Assembly: GCA_004299095.1 (NCBI GenBank)
Contig: SCQQ01000048.1
Coordinates: 1-39,497 of the forward strand
Direction: 5' to 3'
DNA: 39,497 bases
Source: Burkholderiaceae bacterium
Lineage (GTDB): Bacteria > Pseudomonadota > Gammaproteobacteria > Burkholderiales > Burkholderiaceae_C
In this document: positions 26,413 to 36,096 of the stretch, piece after piece
Position numbering within the stretch: position 1 is the stretch's first letter
Layout of the letters: each line of letters starts with the position of its first letter
Notes under the pieces: generated by a model
Database searches by the model: none
Told to the model about the DNA's origin: nothing
What the model saw: the letters and a program-made list of their open reading frames with translations, nothing else
Program-made: the position numbers and the translations under genes

Positions 26413-28725
26413 ATGAGCAAATCCCTGAGCCCGCACGAAGCCGCGCTGCGCGACGCCGCGCGCGAGTACCACCGCGTGCCGCAGCACGGAAAAATATCGG
26501 TCACGCCGACCAAACCATTGGGCAACCAACTGGATTTGTCGCTGGCCTACTCGCCGGGTGTGGCCTACCCCTGCCTGGACATCAAATCCGACCCTCACCT
26601 GGCTGCCGAATACACCTCGCGCGGCAACCTGGTGGGCGTGATCACCAACGGCACCGCGGTGCTTGGGCTCGGCAACATCGGGCCACTGGCAGGCAAGCCA
26701 GTGATGGAAGGCAAAGCCTGTCTGTTCAAGAAATTCGCCGGCATCGACGTGTTCGACATCGAACTGGACGAACACGACCCGGACAAGCTGGTAGACATCA
26801 TCGCGGCGCTCGAGCCGACGCTGGGCGGCATCAACCTCGAAGACATCAAGGCGCCCGAGTGCTTCTACATCGAGCGCAAGCTGCGCGAGCGCATGAACAT
26901 TCCGGTGTTCCACGATGACCAGCACGGCACCGCCATCATCTCTTCGGCGGCGTTGATGAACGGGTTGGAGCTGGTCGGCAAAAAGCTGAGCAACGTCAAG
27001 CTTGCCGTGAGCGGCGCCGGCGCCGCGGCGCTCGCGTGCCTGGATTTGATGGTTGCGCTTGGCGTCAAGCGCAACCACGTGTTTGCCTGCGATTCCAAAG
27101 GCCTCATCTACACCGGCCGCGAAGGCGGTTTGACGGAGCAGAAAGCGCGCTACGCACAACCGGACACCGGCGCGCGTACGCTGGCTGACGTGATCAAGGG
27201 TGCCGACGTCTTCTTGGGCTGTTCGGCCGCCGGGGTACTGACGCAGGCGATGGTGAAAACCATGGCCGACAAACCGATCATCCTGGCGCTTGCCAATCCG
27301 ATGCCTGAAATCCTGCCGGAGGAAGCCCAAGAGGCACGACCCGACTGCATCATTGCCACCGGGCGTTCGGACTATCCGAACCAGGTCAACAACGTGCTCT
27401 GCTTCCCCTATATCTTCCGCGGCGCGCTCGATTGCGGCGCCACCAAGATCACGGAAGAGATGAAACTGGCCGCGGTACGCGAAATCGCGGCCCTCGCCAA
27501 AGCCGAAGCCAGCGCGGAAGTGGCCGCAGCGTATTCGGGCAAGGAACTGAGCTTCGGTCCCGACTACATCATTCCGACGCCGTTCGATCCGCGCCTGATT
27601 CTGCGCATCGCGCCGGCCGTGGCTGAAGCGGCGGCGAAATCCGGCGTCGCCGCGCGGCCCATCGCCGACCCCGAGGCGTATCGAACACAGCTCACGCGCT
27701 TCATCTACCAAACCGGCATGGTGATGCAGCCGGTACTGAGCGCGGCGCGCGCCGCTGCCGCCGCGCACAAGCGCGTGGCGTTCGCCGAAGGCGAGGATGA
27801 GCGCGTGCTGCGCGCGGTACAGATCGCCATCGACGATGGGCTGGCGCGACCGATCCTGATCGGACGTCCCGCCGTCGTCGAGCAGCGCATCAAGAAAGCC
27901 GGCTTGCGCATCCATCTGGGGCAGGACGTGGAAATCGTCGATCCCGAAGACGATCCCCGCTTTCGCCAATACTGGCGCGCCTACCACGAGATCATGGCGC
28001 GCAACGGCATCAGCGTGGAAGCGGCCAAGGCCGCGGTGCGACGCTCCAGCACCACCATCGCCGCGCTCATGGTGCACCTGGGCGACGCGGATGCGATGCT
28101 GTGCGGTGTCGTCGGGCGCTTCGATGCCCACTTGGAGAAAATCCGCGACATCATCGGCGTGGAAGAAGGCGCGCCCGATCTGGCGGGGCTGAACGCACTG
28201 ATGCTGCACGACCGCACGCTGTTCATCACCGACACCTACGTGCACAGCGACCCGAGCGCCGAATTGCTCGCCGCCATCGCCAAGATGGCCGCGGTCGAAG
28301 TGCAGAACTTCGGCATCCCGCCCAAAGTGGCGTTTCTGTCGCATTCCAATTTCGGCAGTTCCAAGCGGCCGTCGGCGCTGAAGATGCGGCACGCGCGCGA
28401 CTTGTTCTGCGCCATGGCGCCGGGCATCGAGTGCGACGGCGAAATGCACGGTGACAGCGCGCTCTCGGCCGCGTTGCGTGCCGCGTCCGTACCCGACAGC
28501 ACGCTCACCGGCGAAGCCAACCTGCTGGTCTGCCCCAATCTCGATACCGCCAACATCCTGTTCAACGTGCTCAAGATGGTGGCCGGCAGCGGCGTGACCA
28601 TCGGCCCGATGTTGCTCGGTGCGGCCGCGCCGGCGCACGTGCTGACACCTTCCTCCACCGTGCGCCGCCTGGTCAACATGACCGCGCTGGCGGTGAACGA
28701 AGCCAAGGTGCGCGCGCACAAATAA
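26413..28725 (+). CDS. maeB: NADP-dependent malic enzyme (MaeB type, PTA fusion)
   Basis: A 770-residue enzyme that oxidatively decarboxylates malate to pyruvate and gives NADPH. The N-terminal ~430 residues are the malic enzyme: [24 protein letters not shown] and the Rossmann motif [13 protein letters not shown]. The C-terminal ~340 residues resemble phosphotransacetylase ([34 protein letters not shown]) and are known to respond to acetyl-CoA rather than transfer acetyl groups. An unusual basic local feature is not seen. NADPH and acetyl-CoA balance would link it with the PHA and acyl-CoA genes here. Confidence 0.95.
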   Translation: MSKSLSPHEAALRDAAREYHRVPQHGKISVTPTKPLGNQLDLSLAYSPGVAYPCLDIKSDPHLAAEYTSRGNLVGVITNGTAVLGLGNIGPLAGKPVMEGKACLFKKFAGIDVFDIELDEHDPDKLVDIIAALEPTLGGINLEDIKAPECFYIERKLRERMNIPVFHDDQHGTAIISSAALMNGLELVGKKLSNVKLAVSGAGAAALACLDLMVALGVKRNHVFACDSKGLIYTGREGGLTEQKARYAQPDTGARTLADVIKGADVFLGCSAAGVLTQAMVKTMADKPIILALANPMPEILPEEAQEARPDCIIATGRSDYPNQVNNVLCFPYIFRGALDCGATKITEEMKLAAVREIAALAKAEASAEVAAAYSGKELSFGPDYIIPTPFDPRLILRIAPAVAEAAAKSGVAARPIADPEAYRTQLTRFIYQTGMVMQPVLSAARAAAAAHKRVAFAEGEDERVLRAVQIAIDDGLARPILIGRPAVVEQRIKKAGLRIHLGQDVEIVDPEDDPRFRQYWRAYHEIMARNGISVEAAKAAVRRSSTTIAALMVHLGDADAMLCGVVGRFDAHLEKIRDIIGVEEGAPDLAGLNALMLHDRTLFITDTYVHSDPSAELLAAIAKMAAVEVQNFGIPPKVAFLSHSNFGSSKRPSALKMRHARDLFCAMAPGIECDGEMHGDSALSAALRAASVPDSTLTGEANLLVCPNLDTANILFNVLKMVAGSGVTIGPMLLGAAAPAHVLTPSSTVRRLVNMTALAVNEAKVRAHK

Positions 28726-28847
28726 GCGCCTGCCGCCATCTCGCGCACCAATCGCCGTGACGCGACCGGGCGTATTTCCGGCGCTGACCGGCCGTTCCAT
28801 TTGAAACCACGAAGCGGCACGCCTGGGTGCCGCCGCAGCCATTTCCC

Positions 28848-30074
28848 ATGACCACTTCCGCAGTACGCTCAATCCTTGCCACCGTGGTCCTGTGCGCCGT
28901 CAGTCTGGGCAGCCAGGCCCAGGACGCACCGCCACCGGCCACGGATCCGGCGCAGTTCCAGAGTTGCCTGCGCAACCTGCAAGGCAGCGCCGCATTCAAA
29001 ACCATCACGCCGGCCACCTTCGCAAACAACACGGCCGGGCTGCAACCCGATCCGTCGGTTCTGGTGGCGCTCAACCACCAACCCGAGTTTTCCATCCCGG
29101 TGTGGGACTACATGGCGATGCTGGTCGACAAGGAGCGCATCGCCAATGGCCGCGCGGCTTTTGTGAAATGGCACGACGTGCTTGAGCGCATCCGCCAGCA
29201 GATCGGCGTCGATCCGGCCGTCGTGACGGGCGTGTGGGGGGTGGAAAGCAACTTCGGCCAGAACCTGGGCGGGCGCCCGCTGGTGCGATCGCTCGCCACG
29301 TTGTCCTGTTTTGGCCGCCGGCAAAGTTATTTCCGCGGCGAATTCGCGGCGGCCCTGCGCATCCTGCAGGAAGGTCAGATTCCGCCCGACAAGCTCAACG
29401 GCTCCTGGGCCGGCGCGTTCGGGCAAACGCAATTCATGCCGTCCACTTTTTTCCGCAACGCCGTGGATTTCGATGGCGACGGCCGTCGCGACATCGTCGA
29501 CAGCGTGCCCGATGCGCTCGCTTCGACCGCGCAATTCCTGAAGAACGCCGGCTACCGCAGCGGCGAGCCATGGGGTTTTGAAGTCAAGCTGCCGCCCGGC
29601 TTCGATACCACCGGCGCCGGCCGCAAGAACAAGCGCCCCATGGAATCGTGGCGACGTGCCGGGGTGACGCTGGTCGATGGCCGCCCATTGCCAGACACCT
29701 TGCCATCGGCCGGCCTGCTGATTCCGGCCGCCGGTGGCCCGACGTTTCTGGTGGGACGCAACTTCGACGCGCTCTACAGCTACAACGCGAGCGAGAACTA
29801 CGCCTTGGCGATTGCGCTGCTGTCCGACATGATTGCCCATCCCGATCGCGCCGTGGTGGTCGTCACGCCGTGGCCGACCGACGACCCCGGCCTGTCGCGC
29901 GCCGAGAACCGCGAACTGCAGCAACGGCTGGCCGCACGTGGCTACGACGTCGGCACGGTGGACGGCATGATCGGCACGCAAACGCGCGCGGCCATCAAGC
30001 AGGCGCAGCAGCGCCTCGGCATGCAACCCACCGGACGCGCAGGGCAAAAACTGCTCCGCGCGCTGCAACCATAG
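28848..30074 (+). CDS. MltB-type lytic murein transglycosylase with peptidoglycan-binding domain
   Basis: About 408 residues with a signal peptide (MTTSAVRSILATVVLCAVSL...) and no lipobox, so it is probably periplasmic rather than a lipoprotein. The catalytic domain has GVWGVESNFGQNLG (Glu as acid), RRQSYFRGEFAAALRIL and SWAGAFGQTQFMPSTFF. The C-terminal ~60 residues form a peptidoglycan-binding repeat (ELQQRLAARGYDVGTVDGMI). The start at 28848 is preferred because it begins directly with the signal peptide; an in-frame ATG at 28827 would add seven residues. No strong ribosome-binding site is seen. Confidence 0.92.
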   Translation: MTTSAVRSILATVVLCAVSLGSQAQDAPPPATDPAQFQSCLRNLQGSAAFKTITPATFANNTAGLQPDPSVLVALNHQPEFSIPVWDYMAMLVDKERIANGRAAFVKWHDVLERIRQQIGVDPAVVTGVWGVESNFGQNLGGRPLVRSLATLSCFGRRQSYFRGEFAAALRILQEGQIPPDKLNGSWAGAFGQTQFMPSTFFRNAVDFDGDGRRDIVDSVPDALASTAQFLKNAGYRSGEPWGFEVKLPPGFDTTGAGRKNKRPMESWRRAGVTLVDGRPLPDTLPSAGLLIPAAGGPTFLVGRNFDALYSYNASENYALAIALLSDMIAHPDRAVVVVTPWPTDDPGLSRAENRELQQRLAARGYDVGTVDGMIGTQTRAAIKQAQQRLGMQPTGRAGQKLLRALQP

Positions 30075-30129
30075 GCTTGATGCACGAACGCGACGCAACG
30101 GCCGACCGCGTCCGCGCCACGCGATTCGC

Positions 30130-30468
30130 TCAAAGCGTGGAACACAAATGGCCACCGTCCACCGGCACGCAAGAAGCCCCCGCCATTCAGGAACTGGCGT
30201 CGGTGGCCAGGCGCAGAGACAGGCCATCCGGGCCCTGCGGTTTTCCCGGGCGCTGCATCGGGACGCGCCCGATCATCGCCCTGCCGTAATCGGTTCCCCA
30301 TTGCTCGTGGGTCATCCCGGTGCCGACGTGACCGGGCTCGATGCGTTCACGCGGATGCCGTAACGCACCCATTCGAGCATCAGGCTCTTGGTCATGTATT
30401 CCCTCCCGACCCGATAACGCACCGGTGGCCAAGACACGCTTTCCAGCGAGCAGGGCGCCGGGATCCAT
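30130..30468 (-). pseudogene. Decayed SDR gene (internal deletion, frameshift, in-frame stop)
   Basis: Minus strand. The 5' part reads MDPGALLAGKRVLATGALSG, the start of an SDR Rossmann fold. It then jumps, in another frame, to MTKSLMLEWVRYGIRVNA, which in intact SDRs lies about 145 residues later. A one-base loss follows NA; the third frame continues EPGHVGTGMTHEQWGTDYGR and PMQRPGKPQ to TDASS. A TGA interrupts it, after which MAGASCVPVDGGHLCSTL ends at a TGA (30130-30132), a normal SDR C terminus. It begins 11 bases after the GNAT gene and was probably the last gene of that operon. Loss appears recent enough to keep sequence. Confidence 0.8.
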
Positions 30469-30479
30469 GATCAGCCCCC

Positions 30480-31076
30480 TCAGTTGTGGGTGGCGGTTTC
30501 CATGCCATAAGCCGTATGGCGCGCCGCCACCGCTTCGACATCGTGGCTCAGGATGACCAGATCGTGCGTGCCGCCGCCCGGATCCATCACGTGATCGCGC
30601 AGCAGCGCTTCGGCCCGGAACCCCAGGTCTTCGAAAACCGTGACGGCACCGGCCTGCTGCGTGGTCATGTGCGCCGTGAGCTTTTTCAGTCCCAGGCCCA
30701 GCGCCTGCGCGAAACAGGCCTGGATCAGCGTGCGCCCGAGCCCCTTGCCACGCAGCGTCGCTGCCACCAGCACGCGCAACTCGCCCACGTGGCGCGACCA
30801 GCTCATGCGGTCGATATAAATCGAGGTACAGCCCACGACGCGGCCGCCGCTGCGCGCGATCAGGCTGTGGATCGTGCCCTTGTCGAGCGCGCGCATCCAG
30901 GCCTGCATGACCTTGGGATGGCTGATATCGCGCGGCACGAACAGCAGATCGTCGGCCGGCAGGTCAGCCACAAATTGCTCGACGCCGGCCTGATCGCCGG
31001 CGGTCATGAGATCGATGGCAACGGCGGTACCGTGGCAGTCGACGGTGCGGGGCCAGGCCCGTGCGGGTGTGGTCAT
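30480..31076 (-). CDS. GNAT-family N-acetyltransferase
   Basis: A 198-residue protein of the GNAT fold. GRVVGCTSIYID (beta 4) is followed by GELRVLVAATLRGKGLGRTLIQACF, which includes the acetyl-CoA pyrophosphate loop R-G-K-G-L-G, and later VFEDLGFRAEALLRDHV. The acceptor is unknown. The ATG overlaps the phaC stop (ATGA) and has GGAGGGACG in front, so it is translated from the PHA operon message. A GNAT protein in a PHA operon is not a standard partner; acetylation of an operon protein is possible but is only an inference. Confidence 0.85.
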   Translation of the reverse strand: MTTPARAWPRTVDCHGTAVAIDLMTAGDQAGVEQFVADLPADDLLFVPRDISHPKVMQAWMRALDKGTIHSLIARSGGRVVGCTSIYIDRMSWSRHVGELRVLVAATLRGKGLGRTLIQACFAQALGLGLKKLTAHMTTQQAGAVTVFEDLGFRAEALLRDHVMDPGGGTHDLVILSHDVEAVAARHTAYGMETATHN

Positions 31077-32158
31077 ACGGAACGTCCCTCCAACCATTGA
31101 TCGAGTCTGGGCCAGGCGCGCTTGACCGCACCGGCGCCGGCGGCAATGCTGACGTGGCCACCCGGCAAAACCACTTCTTCCTTGTCCTTCGAGCCCACTT
31201 GCGCGATCAGCGGCGCGGAAGCACCGGCGGGAACGATGTGGTCGTATTCGGCCACCACGTGCAGCAGGGGGATCTTGATTTTTTTCAGGTCCACCAGGCG
31301 CCCGCCCACGTGCAGAGTCCCCTTGAACAGCGCGTTCTCGCGCAGCAGCAGTTGCACGGTTTGCTTGAAATAGCCGCCCGGCAGCGGCAGGGTTTCGTCG
31401 CCCCAGCGCTCCATGCGGCGAAAGCCCTTGACGAACGGGTCGCTCCACAGGTTGTCCCAGAGCTTGATCTGGCCGGCCATCTTGGTGGCGGGACGCAAGG
31501 CTTCGAAGCCGGCCGAAATCACGCTGGCCGGAATGACGCCATAGCGCTCGACGAAAGCGTCCACGTCGAATGCCGTCTCGTCCGACAGGGCGCGAAACAA
31601 CTCCATTCGGGAAAAGTCGATGGGGGTGGTCAGGCACACCAGGTGCCGCACCGGGCTCTCGACCTGCAGCGCCTGGTACAGCACCGACAACATGCCGCCG
31701 GCGCAATAGCCCAGCAAGTTGACGTCGGTTTCGCCACTGTGCTGCTGCATCCGGCGAATGCACTCCGGAATGAAATCGAGCACGTAATCCTCGAGCTTCA
31801 GGTCGCGCTCCATCATCGTGGGCGCGTTCCAATCGATCATGTAGACGTCGTAGCCGCGCTGCAACAGGAACTCGACGAAGCTCTGCCCCGGCGCCAGATC
31901 GAGGATGTAGCCCTTGTTGGTGGGCGCCATCACGATCAGCAGCGGAATGCGGTAGACCTCCTCCGTCTGCGGGTGGTAATGCACCAGTTCCAGCGTGCCG
32001 CGCCGGTACACGGCGGTTTTCGGGCTGCGGCCCACTGCCGGCGGCGGCGCGCCGACCAGCTCCAGACCGCGGAACGCGCGCTGCACCGAACGTTCCATTT
32101 CCTGGCGCAGTCGCTCGGTCAGCGGCGTGTCGGGCCAGGCGGTTCCCGTGGTCGCCAT
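31073..32158 (-). CDS. phaC: Class III-type polyhydroxyalkanoate synthase PhaC
   Basis: A 361-residue synthase that polymerises hydroxyacyl-CoA. The lipase-like box is GYCAGG with catalytic C152; D306 (AEYDHIVP) and H335 (LPGGHVS) complete the triad. These positions, offset by 3-4 residues, match the class III enzyme of Allochromatium (C149, D302, H331), and the length equals class III/IV PhaC rather than the ~590-residue class I enzyme usual in Burkholderiales. Class III enzymes need a PhaE partner; the small gene 3 bases upstream is the candidate. RBS and start are consistent with MATTGTAWPD. Confidence 0.9.
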   Translation of the reverse strand: MATTGTAWPDTPLTERLRQEMERSVQRAFRGLELVGAPPPAVGRSPKTAVYRRGTLELVHYHPQTEEVYRIPLLIVMAPTNKGYILDLAPGQSFVEFLLQRGYDVYMIDWNAPTMMERDLKLEDYVLDFIPECIRRMQQHSGETDVNLLGYCAGGMLSVLYQALQVESPVRHLVCLTTPIDFSRMELFRALSDETAFDVDAFVERYGVIPASVISAGFEALRPATKMAGQIKLWDNLWSDPFVKGFRRMERWGDETLPLPGGYFKQTVQLLLRENALFKGTLHVGGRLVDLKKIKIPLLHVVAEYDHIVPAGASAPLIAQVGSKDKEEVVLPGGHVSIAAGAGAVKRAWPRLDQWLEGRSV

Positions 32159-32161
32159 GGA

Positions 32162-32626
32162 TTACCCTCTCCTGCCCTTCGCGCCACGCGCCGGCCGCGT
32201 CTTGGTGCTGCGAGCCGCCGTGCCCTTGGCAGTTGTGGCTTTGCGCGGCACGGCTTCCTTGGCCGGCGCCGCCATCGGCGTCGGTGCGGGTGGCGTCATC
32301 GCAGCCGCCGGCCGCCGCGTCCGCGCAGGCCGCGGAACGGCCGCTGCAGGCAGCAGGCGATCAAGTTTCTCTTCGATCCGCTGCAGCGTCTCGGCCAATT
32401 CCAGCACCTGGTTGCGGCTCGGCAAATTGGCCTGACGCAAGTAGGCATCGGTCGCTTTGGCGTAAGCCTGCTGCAGCCCGAACGACACCGTGGCCGCGTC
32501 TTGCAGCGAGCGCGCCACGCCCGGCGATTTCAATTGCGCGTTGGCGTGCTCGTTGGCGGATTTCTCCAGCTTGGACACCGCATCGCGCCAGAGCTGCAGG
32601 GGGTCAAAAAAGTAGGGCTCCGTCAT
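32162..32626 (-). CDS. Small PhaE-like PHA synthase partner with basic tail
   Basis: About 154 residues. Residues 1-65 are helical and phasin-like (FDPLQLWRDAVSKLEKS, SLQDAATVSFGLQQAYAKA). LPSRNQVLELAETLQRIEEK (residues 68-87) matches the C-terminal helix that PhaE and other PHA-synthase partners carry (LP-[ST]-R-x-[ED]V-x-E). The last 60 residues are Ala/Pro/Lys/Arg-rich like PhaF or histone H1 tails and may bind DNA or the granule. The ATG at 32626 has GGAG six bases ahead. Known PhaE is about 350 residues, so this is a reduced form. It lies 3 bases before phaC, which supports a partner role. Confidence 0.7.
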   Translation of the reverse strand: MTEPYFFDPLQLWRDAVSKLEKSANEHANAQLKSPGVARSLQDAATVSFGLQQAYAKATDAYLRQANLPSRNQVLELAETLQRIEEKLDRLLPAAAVPRPARTRRPAAAMTPPAPTPMAAPAKEAVPRKATTAKGTAARSTKTRPARGAKGRRG

Positions 32627-32725
32627 TTCCGTCTCCATCTTCAATCCACCGGCCGCGCTGGCGCCGTCCATTGCGCGCGCGGGTCCGTCAGGGCGGGTCG
32701 GGCAGTGGCGCGCAGCCGCGACCGC

Positions 32726-33493
32726 TCACTCCTTGTAACTCGGATCGGCGCGATCCAAGCGCCGCAGCAGCGCCGGCCAGGCAATTTGCGGCCCCAGCCC
32801 GCTGGTCACCATTTTTTGCACCTTGTCCATGCCCGCCATGATTTCTGGCTTGACGAGGATCAGCTCGCCGCCCGCCTGCGCGTCGATCTGGATGCGGCAG
32901 GCGTTCTCGAAGGTGTACATGGCCAGGAACGCCGCCGCCACCGAATCACCCACCGTGAGCAGGCCGTGGTTGTGCAGCATCAGGAACGTGTTGCTGCCCA
33001 GATCCTTTTGCAGGCGCGGCTTCTCCTCGTCGCGCAGCGCCACGCCCTCGTAGTCGTGGTACCCCAGCGACGGCAGCACGAACGTGCTTTGCTGGCTGAT
33101 CGGCAGGAGCCCGCACTTTTGCGCGCTGACCGCAACACCCGCGCGGCCGTGGGTGTGCAGCACGCACTGCACGTCGGGGCGGGCCTCGTGCACACAACTG
33201 TGGATCACGAAGCCCGCAGGATTCACGGGGTACGGCGAATCCATGACCTTGTTGCACTGCATGTCGACTTTCACCAGGCTGGACGCGGTGATCTCGTCAA
33301 ACAGCATGCCGTAGGGGTTGATCAGGAAATGGTGTTCTGTCCCCGGCACGCGCGCGCTGATGTGGGTAAACACCAGATCGCTCATGCCGTAGAGCGCAAT
33401 CAGGCGGTAGCACGCGGCCAGGTCGGCGCGCAGCGCCCACTCCTGTTCCGATACCTGGGTTCGAACGGACGATCCGCTGGTGGCATTCATCAT
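32726..33493 (-). CDS. Class II aldolase/adducin-family protein
   Basis: A 255-residue protein with the class II aldolase fold. The metal-binding histidines are visible in CVLHTHGRAG (His-x-His) and FLMLHNHGLLTVG. DLVFTHISARVPG near the N terminus is typical. Members cleave or epimerise sugar phosphates, or dehydrate or decarboxylate other substrates; the exact reaction is unknown. GGAG precedes two adjacent ATGs (33493 and 33490). It is the first gene of the PHA block, 99 bases before the PhaE-like gene, so co-transcription is plausible but not proven. Confidence 0.85.
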   Translation of the reverse strand: MMNATSGSSVRTQVSEQEWALRADLAACYRLIALYGMSDLVFTHISARVPGTEHHFLINPYGMLFDEITASSLVKVDMQCNKVMDSPYPVNPAGFVIHSCVHEARPDVQCVLHTHGRAGVAVSAQKCGLLPISQQSTFVLPSLGYHDYEGVALRDEEKPRLQKDLGSNTFLMLHNHGLLTVGDSVAAAFLAMYTFENACRIQIDAQAGGELILVKPEIMAGMDKVQKMVTSGLGPQIAWPALLRRLDRADPSYKE

Positions 33494-33756
33494 GAGTCTC
33501 CAAAAGTTGTGCGCGATCCGGTCGTGGCCGCTTCCCGCGAAATTATTCTCAGGCGTTGCGGTGTCGCATACCGGCCGGTAAATCCCGGCCACAGCGTACC
33601 GCATTTCAGCGGGAACAATCCGTCGCTTGCAGTCGGGCAAATGGGTGGGCCGGCACTGCGGCGCGGGCCGGTGAAGCGCGCGACGCCCGCGCGTTCGGGC
33701 GCCGTGCGCATCGATCCCGATGGCGGCGATCCGCGGCAAGCCGCTGTCGGCGTCGA

Positions 33757-34680
33757 TTACCAGGCCGGCGCCAGACGTGCAAAGCCGGACGGCGCCGCTT
33801 TGTCGTCTTCGAACGTGATGATTTCGCAGGCCCGCTCCTCGGCCAGCAGCGCGCGCAACAGCTTGTTGTTGAGCGCGTGGCCCGAGCGGAACGCGGAATA
33901 CGACGCCAGCATCGGGTGGCCGACGCAATACAGGTCGCCGATGGCGTCGAGCAGCTTGTGTTTCACGAACTCTTCGGCGTAGCGCAGCCCTTCGGCGTTC
34001 AGCACGCGGTTGTCGTCGACCACGATGGCGTTGTCCAGGCCGCCGCCCAGCGCCAGGCCGCTGGCGCGCAGGCTTTCCACGTCCTTGCTGAACGCGAACG
34101 TGCGCGCGCGCGCGATGTCGCGCGCGTAGCGTCCCGAGCCCATGTCGAAGTCCACGCGCTGCACGGTGGAATCGACCGCAGGGTGGTGGAAGTCGATTTC
34201 AAAACTCAGCTTGAAGCCGTGGCAGGGCGCCAGGCGTGCCCATTTGGCCTCGTCGCCCACGCCTTCGCGCACTTCCACCGGCCGCAGCACGCGCAGGAAT
34301 TTCTTCGGCGCATCCTGCAAGCGGATGCCGGCGCTTTGCAGCAGATAAACAAACGAAGACGCGGAACCGTCGAGGATCGGAATCTCTTCGGCGGTCACGT
34401 CCACATACAGGTTGTCGATGCCGAGGCCGGAGCACGCCGACATCAGGTGCTCGACCGTGCGCACCTTGACATCGCCCGCAGCCAGCGTGGAGGCCATGCG
34501 GGTGTCGGTCACGGCGCGCGCGTCGGTGCGGATTTCGACCGGCCGCGGCAAATCGATGCGCCGGAAAACAATGCCGGTGTCCGCGGGCGCCGGCCGCAGC
34601 GTGAGTTCCACCCGCTCGCCGCTGTGCAGCCCGACACCGACCGCACGGGCCAGCGCTTTCAAAGTCCGTTGCGCAATCAT
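33757..34680 (-). CDS. lpxC: UDP-3-O-acyl-N-acetylglucosamine deacetylase
   Basis: A 307-residue zinc enzyme that commits UDP-acyl-GlcNAc to lipid A synthesis. Zinc ligands are in [10 protein letters not shown] (His) and [16 protein letters not shown] (His and Asp). It also has [15 protein letters not shown] and the C-terminal [13 protein letters not shown] with the catalytic His. Its place after ftsZ is the normal end of the dcw cluster. The 198 bases to ftsZ hold copy C of the dispersed repeat instead of a further gene. Confidence 0.97.
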   Translation of the reverse strand: MIAQRTLKALARAVGVGLHSGERVELTLRPAPADTGIVFRRIDLPRPVEIRTDARAVTDTRMASTLAAGDVKVRTVEHLMSACSGLGIDNLYVDVTAEEIPILDGSASSFVYLLQSAGIRLQDAPKKFLRVLRPVEVREGVGDEAKWARLAPCHGFKLSFEIDFHHPAVDSTVQRVDFDMGSGRYARDIARARTFAFSKDVESLRASGLALGGGLDNAIVVDDNRVLNAEGLRYAEEFVKHKLLDAIGDLYCVGHPMLASYSAFRSGHALNNKLLRALLAEERACEIITFEDDKAAPSGFARLAPAW

Positions 34681-34764
34681 TCGCCGATTTTAAAGAGGGG
34701 CCCGTTGCGCCGCTGGCGCTGCTCGCCCCATGACGCCGCTGCGCGGCATGATCTCGCGTCGCTC

Positions 34765-34873
34765 GATGACGGCGGCTGCGCCGCCATGATGAACACCGGA
34801 ACCGCTACGGCGCGCGGCGCAGTCATTCCGTCATGGCGTGCAGTGCCGTCATCGAGCGCAGCGAGGTCATCGA
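34765..34873. repeat. Dispersed intergenic repeat, copy C
   Basis: A diverged copy between ftsZ and lpxC. It keeps GATGACGGCGGC-TGCG-CCGCCATGA in front and GTCATCGAGCGCAGCGAGGTCATCGA at the end (split into two 13-base halves), which match copies A and B; the middle has diverged. TGAC/GTCA words extend left to about 34729. Same orientation as A and B. Confidence 0.55.
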
Positions 34874-34878
34874 AGTTC

Positions 34879-36096
34879 TCAATCCGCCTGCTTGCGCAGG
34901 AACGCCGGGATCTCGAAGTCTTCCATGCCGCCAGACGACAGCGCATTGACCCGTGCCGCGGCGTGCGTGCGGTCGATGCGCGGCGAGGTCCAGACGCGCG
35001 GCACGATGGTCGGGTCGTAGCCCGCGGCGCCGTGACCGCCCATGGATTGGCCGGCGGTCGGCATGGCGAACGGTTCGTTGTCGGTGCCGGTGCGCAGGCC
35101 GCCCTGGATCACCGTGATCGGCTGGCGGCGCACGTCGGGGCGCGACAGGCCGGTTGCCACCACCGTGACGCGGATGGCGTCGCCGAGCGAATCGTCGTAG
35201 GCCGCGCCGTAGACGATGTGCGCCTCGGCCGCGGCGTAGGCACGGATGGTGTTCATGGCTTCGCGCGATTCGCTCAGCTTGAACGCGCCCTTGGCGGCGG
35301 TGATCAGCACCAGCACGCCCTTGGCGCCCGACAGGTCGATGCCTTCCAGCAGCGGACAGGCCACGGCCTGCTCGGCGGCCACGCGAGCGCGGTCGGCACC
35401 GCTCGCGGTGGCGGTGCCCATCATGGCTTTGCCGGGCTCGCCCATGACGGTGCGCACGTCTTCGAAGTCGACGTTGATGTGGCCATAGTCGTTGATGATT
35501 TCGGCGATGCCACCGACCGCATTGCGCAGCACGTCGTCGGCTTGCGAAAACGCTTCTTCCTGCGTGATGTCGTCGCCCAGCACTTCGAGCAACTTCTCGT
35601 TCAGCACGACGATGAGCGAATCGACGTTGGCTTCGAGCTCGTTCAGCCCGGTTTCGGCGTTCGCCAGGCGGCGGCTGCCTTCCCACTCGAACGGCTTGGT
35701 GACCACGCCAACCGTGAGAATCCCCATGTCCTTGGCGATGCGCGCGATCACCGGCGCCGCGCCGGTGCCGGTGCCGCCGCCCATGCCGGCCGTGATGAAC
35801 AGCATGTGCGTGCCGCGGATCGCCTGGCGGATGGTGTCGGCCGCCGCTTCGGCAGCCTCACGACCCTTTTCCGGCTTGCTGCCGGCGCCCAGGCCCGAAT
35901 CGCCCAACTGGATGGTGGTGTCGGCCAGCGTGCGCGCCAGCGCCTGCGCGTCAGTGTTGGCGCAAATGAATTGCACCCCCTGGACGTCGCGCTCGATCAT
36001 GTGGTCGACCGCGTTGCCGCCGCCGCCACCGACCCCGATCACCTTGATCTGCGTGCCCGAATTGAAGGTTTGGTCTTCGATCATTTCGATGCTCAT
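34879..36096 (-). CDS. ftsZ: Cell division protein FtsZ
   Basis: A 405-residue tubulin-like GTPase that forms the division ring. Key motifs are the N-terminal GVGGGGGNAVDHM, the tubulin signature GGGTGTGAAP (with AGMG before it), and the T7 loop NVDFEDV with the catalytic Asp. The C-terminal linker is about 80 residues, rich in P and G, and the conserved tail peptide DFEIPAFLRKQAD binds FtsA and ZipA-type partners. It is separated from ftsA by 161 bases, where a ftsZ promoter may lie; none could be placed with certainty. Confidence 0.98.
   Translation of the reverse strand: MSIEMIEDQTFNSGTQIKVIGVGGGGGNAVDHMIERDVQGVQFICANTDAQALARTLADTTIQLGDSGLGAGSKPEKGREAAEAAADTIRQAIRGTHMLFITAGMGGGTGTGAAPVIARIAKDMGILTVGVVTKPFEWEGSRRLANAETGLNELEANVDSLIVVLNEKLLEVLGDDITQEEAFSQADDVLRNAVGGIAEIINDYGHINVDFEDVRTVMGEPGKAMMGTATASGADRARVAAEQAVACPLLEGIDLSGAKGVLVLITAAKGAFKLSESREAMNTIRAYAAAEAHIVYGAAYDDSLGDAIRVTVVATGLSRPDVRRQPITVIQGGLRTGTDNEPFAMPTAGQSMGGHGAAGYDPTIVPRVWTSPRIDRTHAAARVNALSSGGMEDFEIPAFLRKQAD

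Noticed and set aside
25738-28872. A 1044-codon open frame on the minus strand opposite the cyclo-ligase and maeB
   Set aside because: It lies antisense to two well-supported genes, has low-complexity His/Arg/Gln-rich composition and no recognisable domain; it is a GC-rich shadow frame.
33640-33756. CGCCCG/CGGGCG hairpin downstream of lpxC as terminator
   Set aside because: Short stem, no T-run, and such GC palindromes are frequent by chance at this base composition.
31061-33982. A 973-codon open frame on the plus strand across the PHA block
   Set aside because: Antisense to phaC, the PhaE-like gene and the aldolase, all with motifs and ribosome-binding sites. Composition is typical of a shadow frame.
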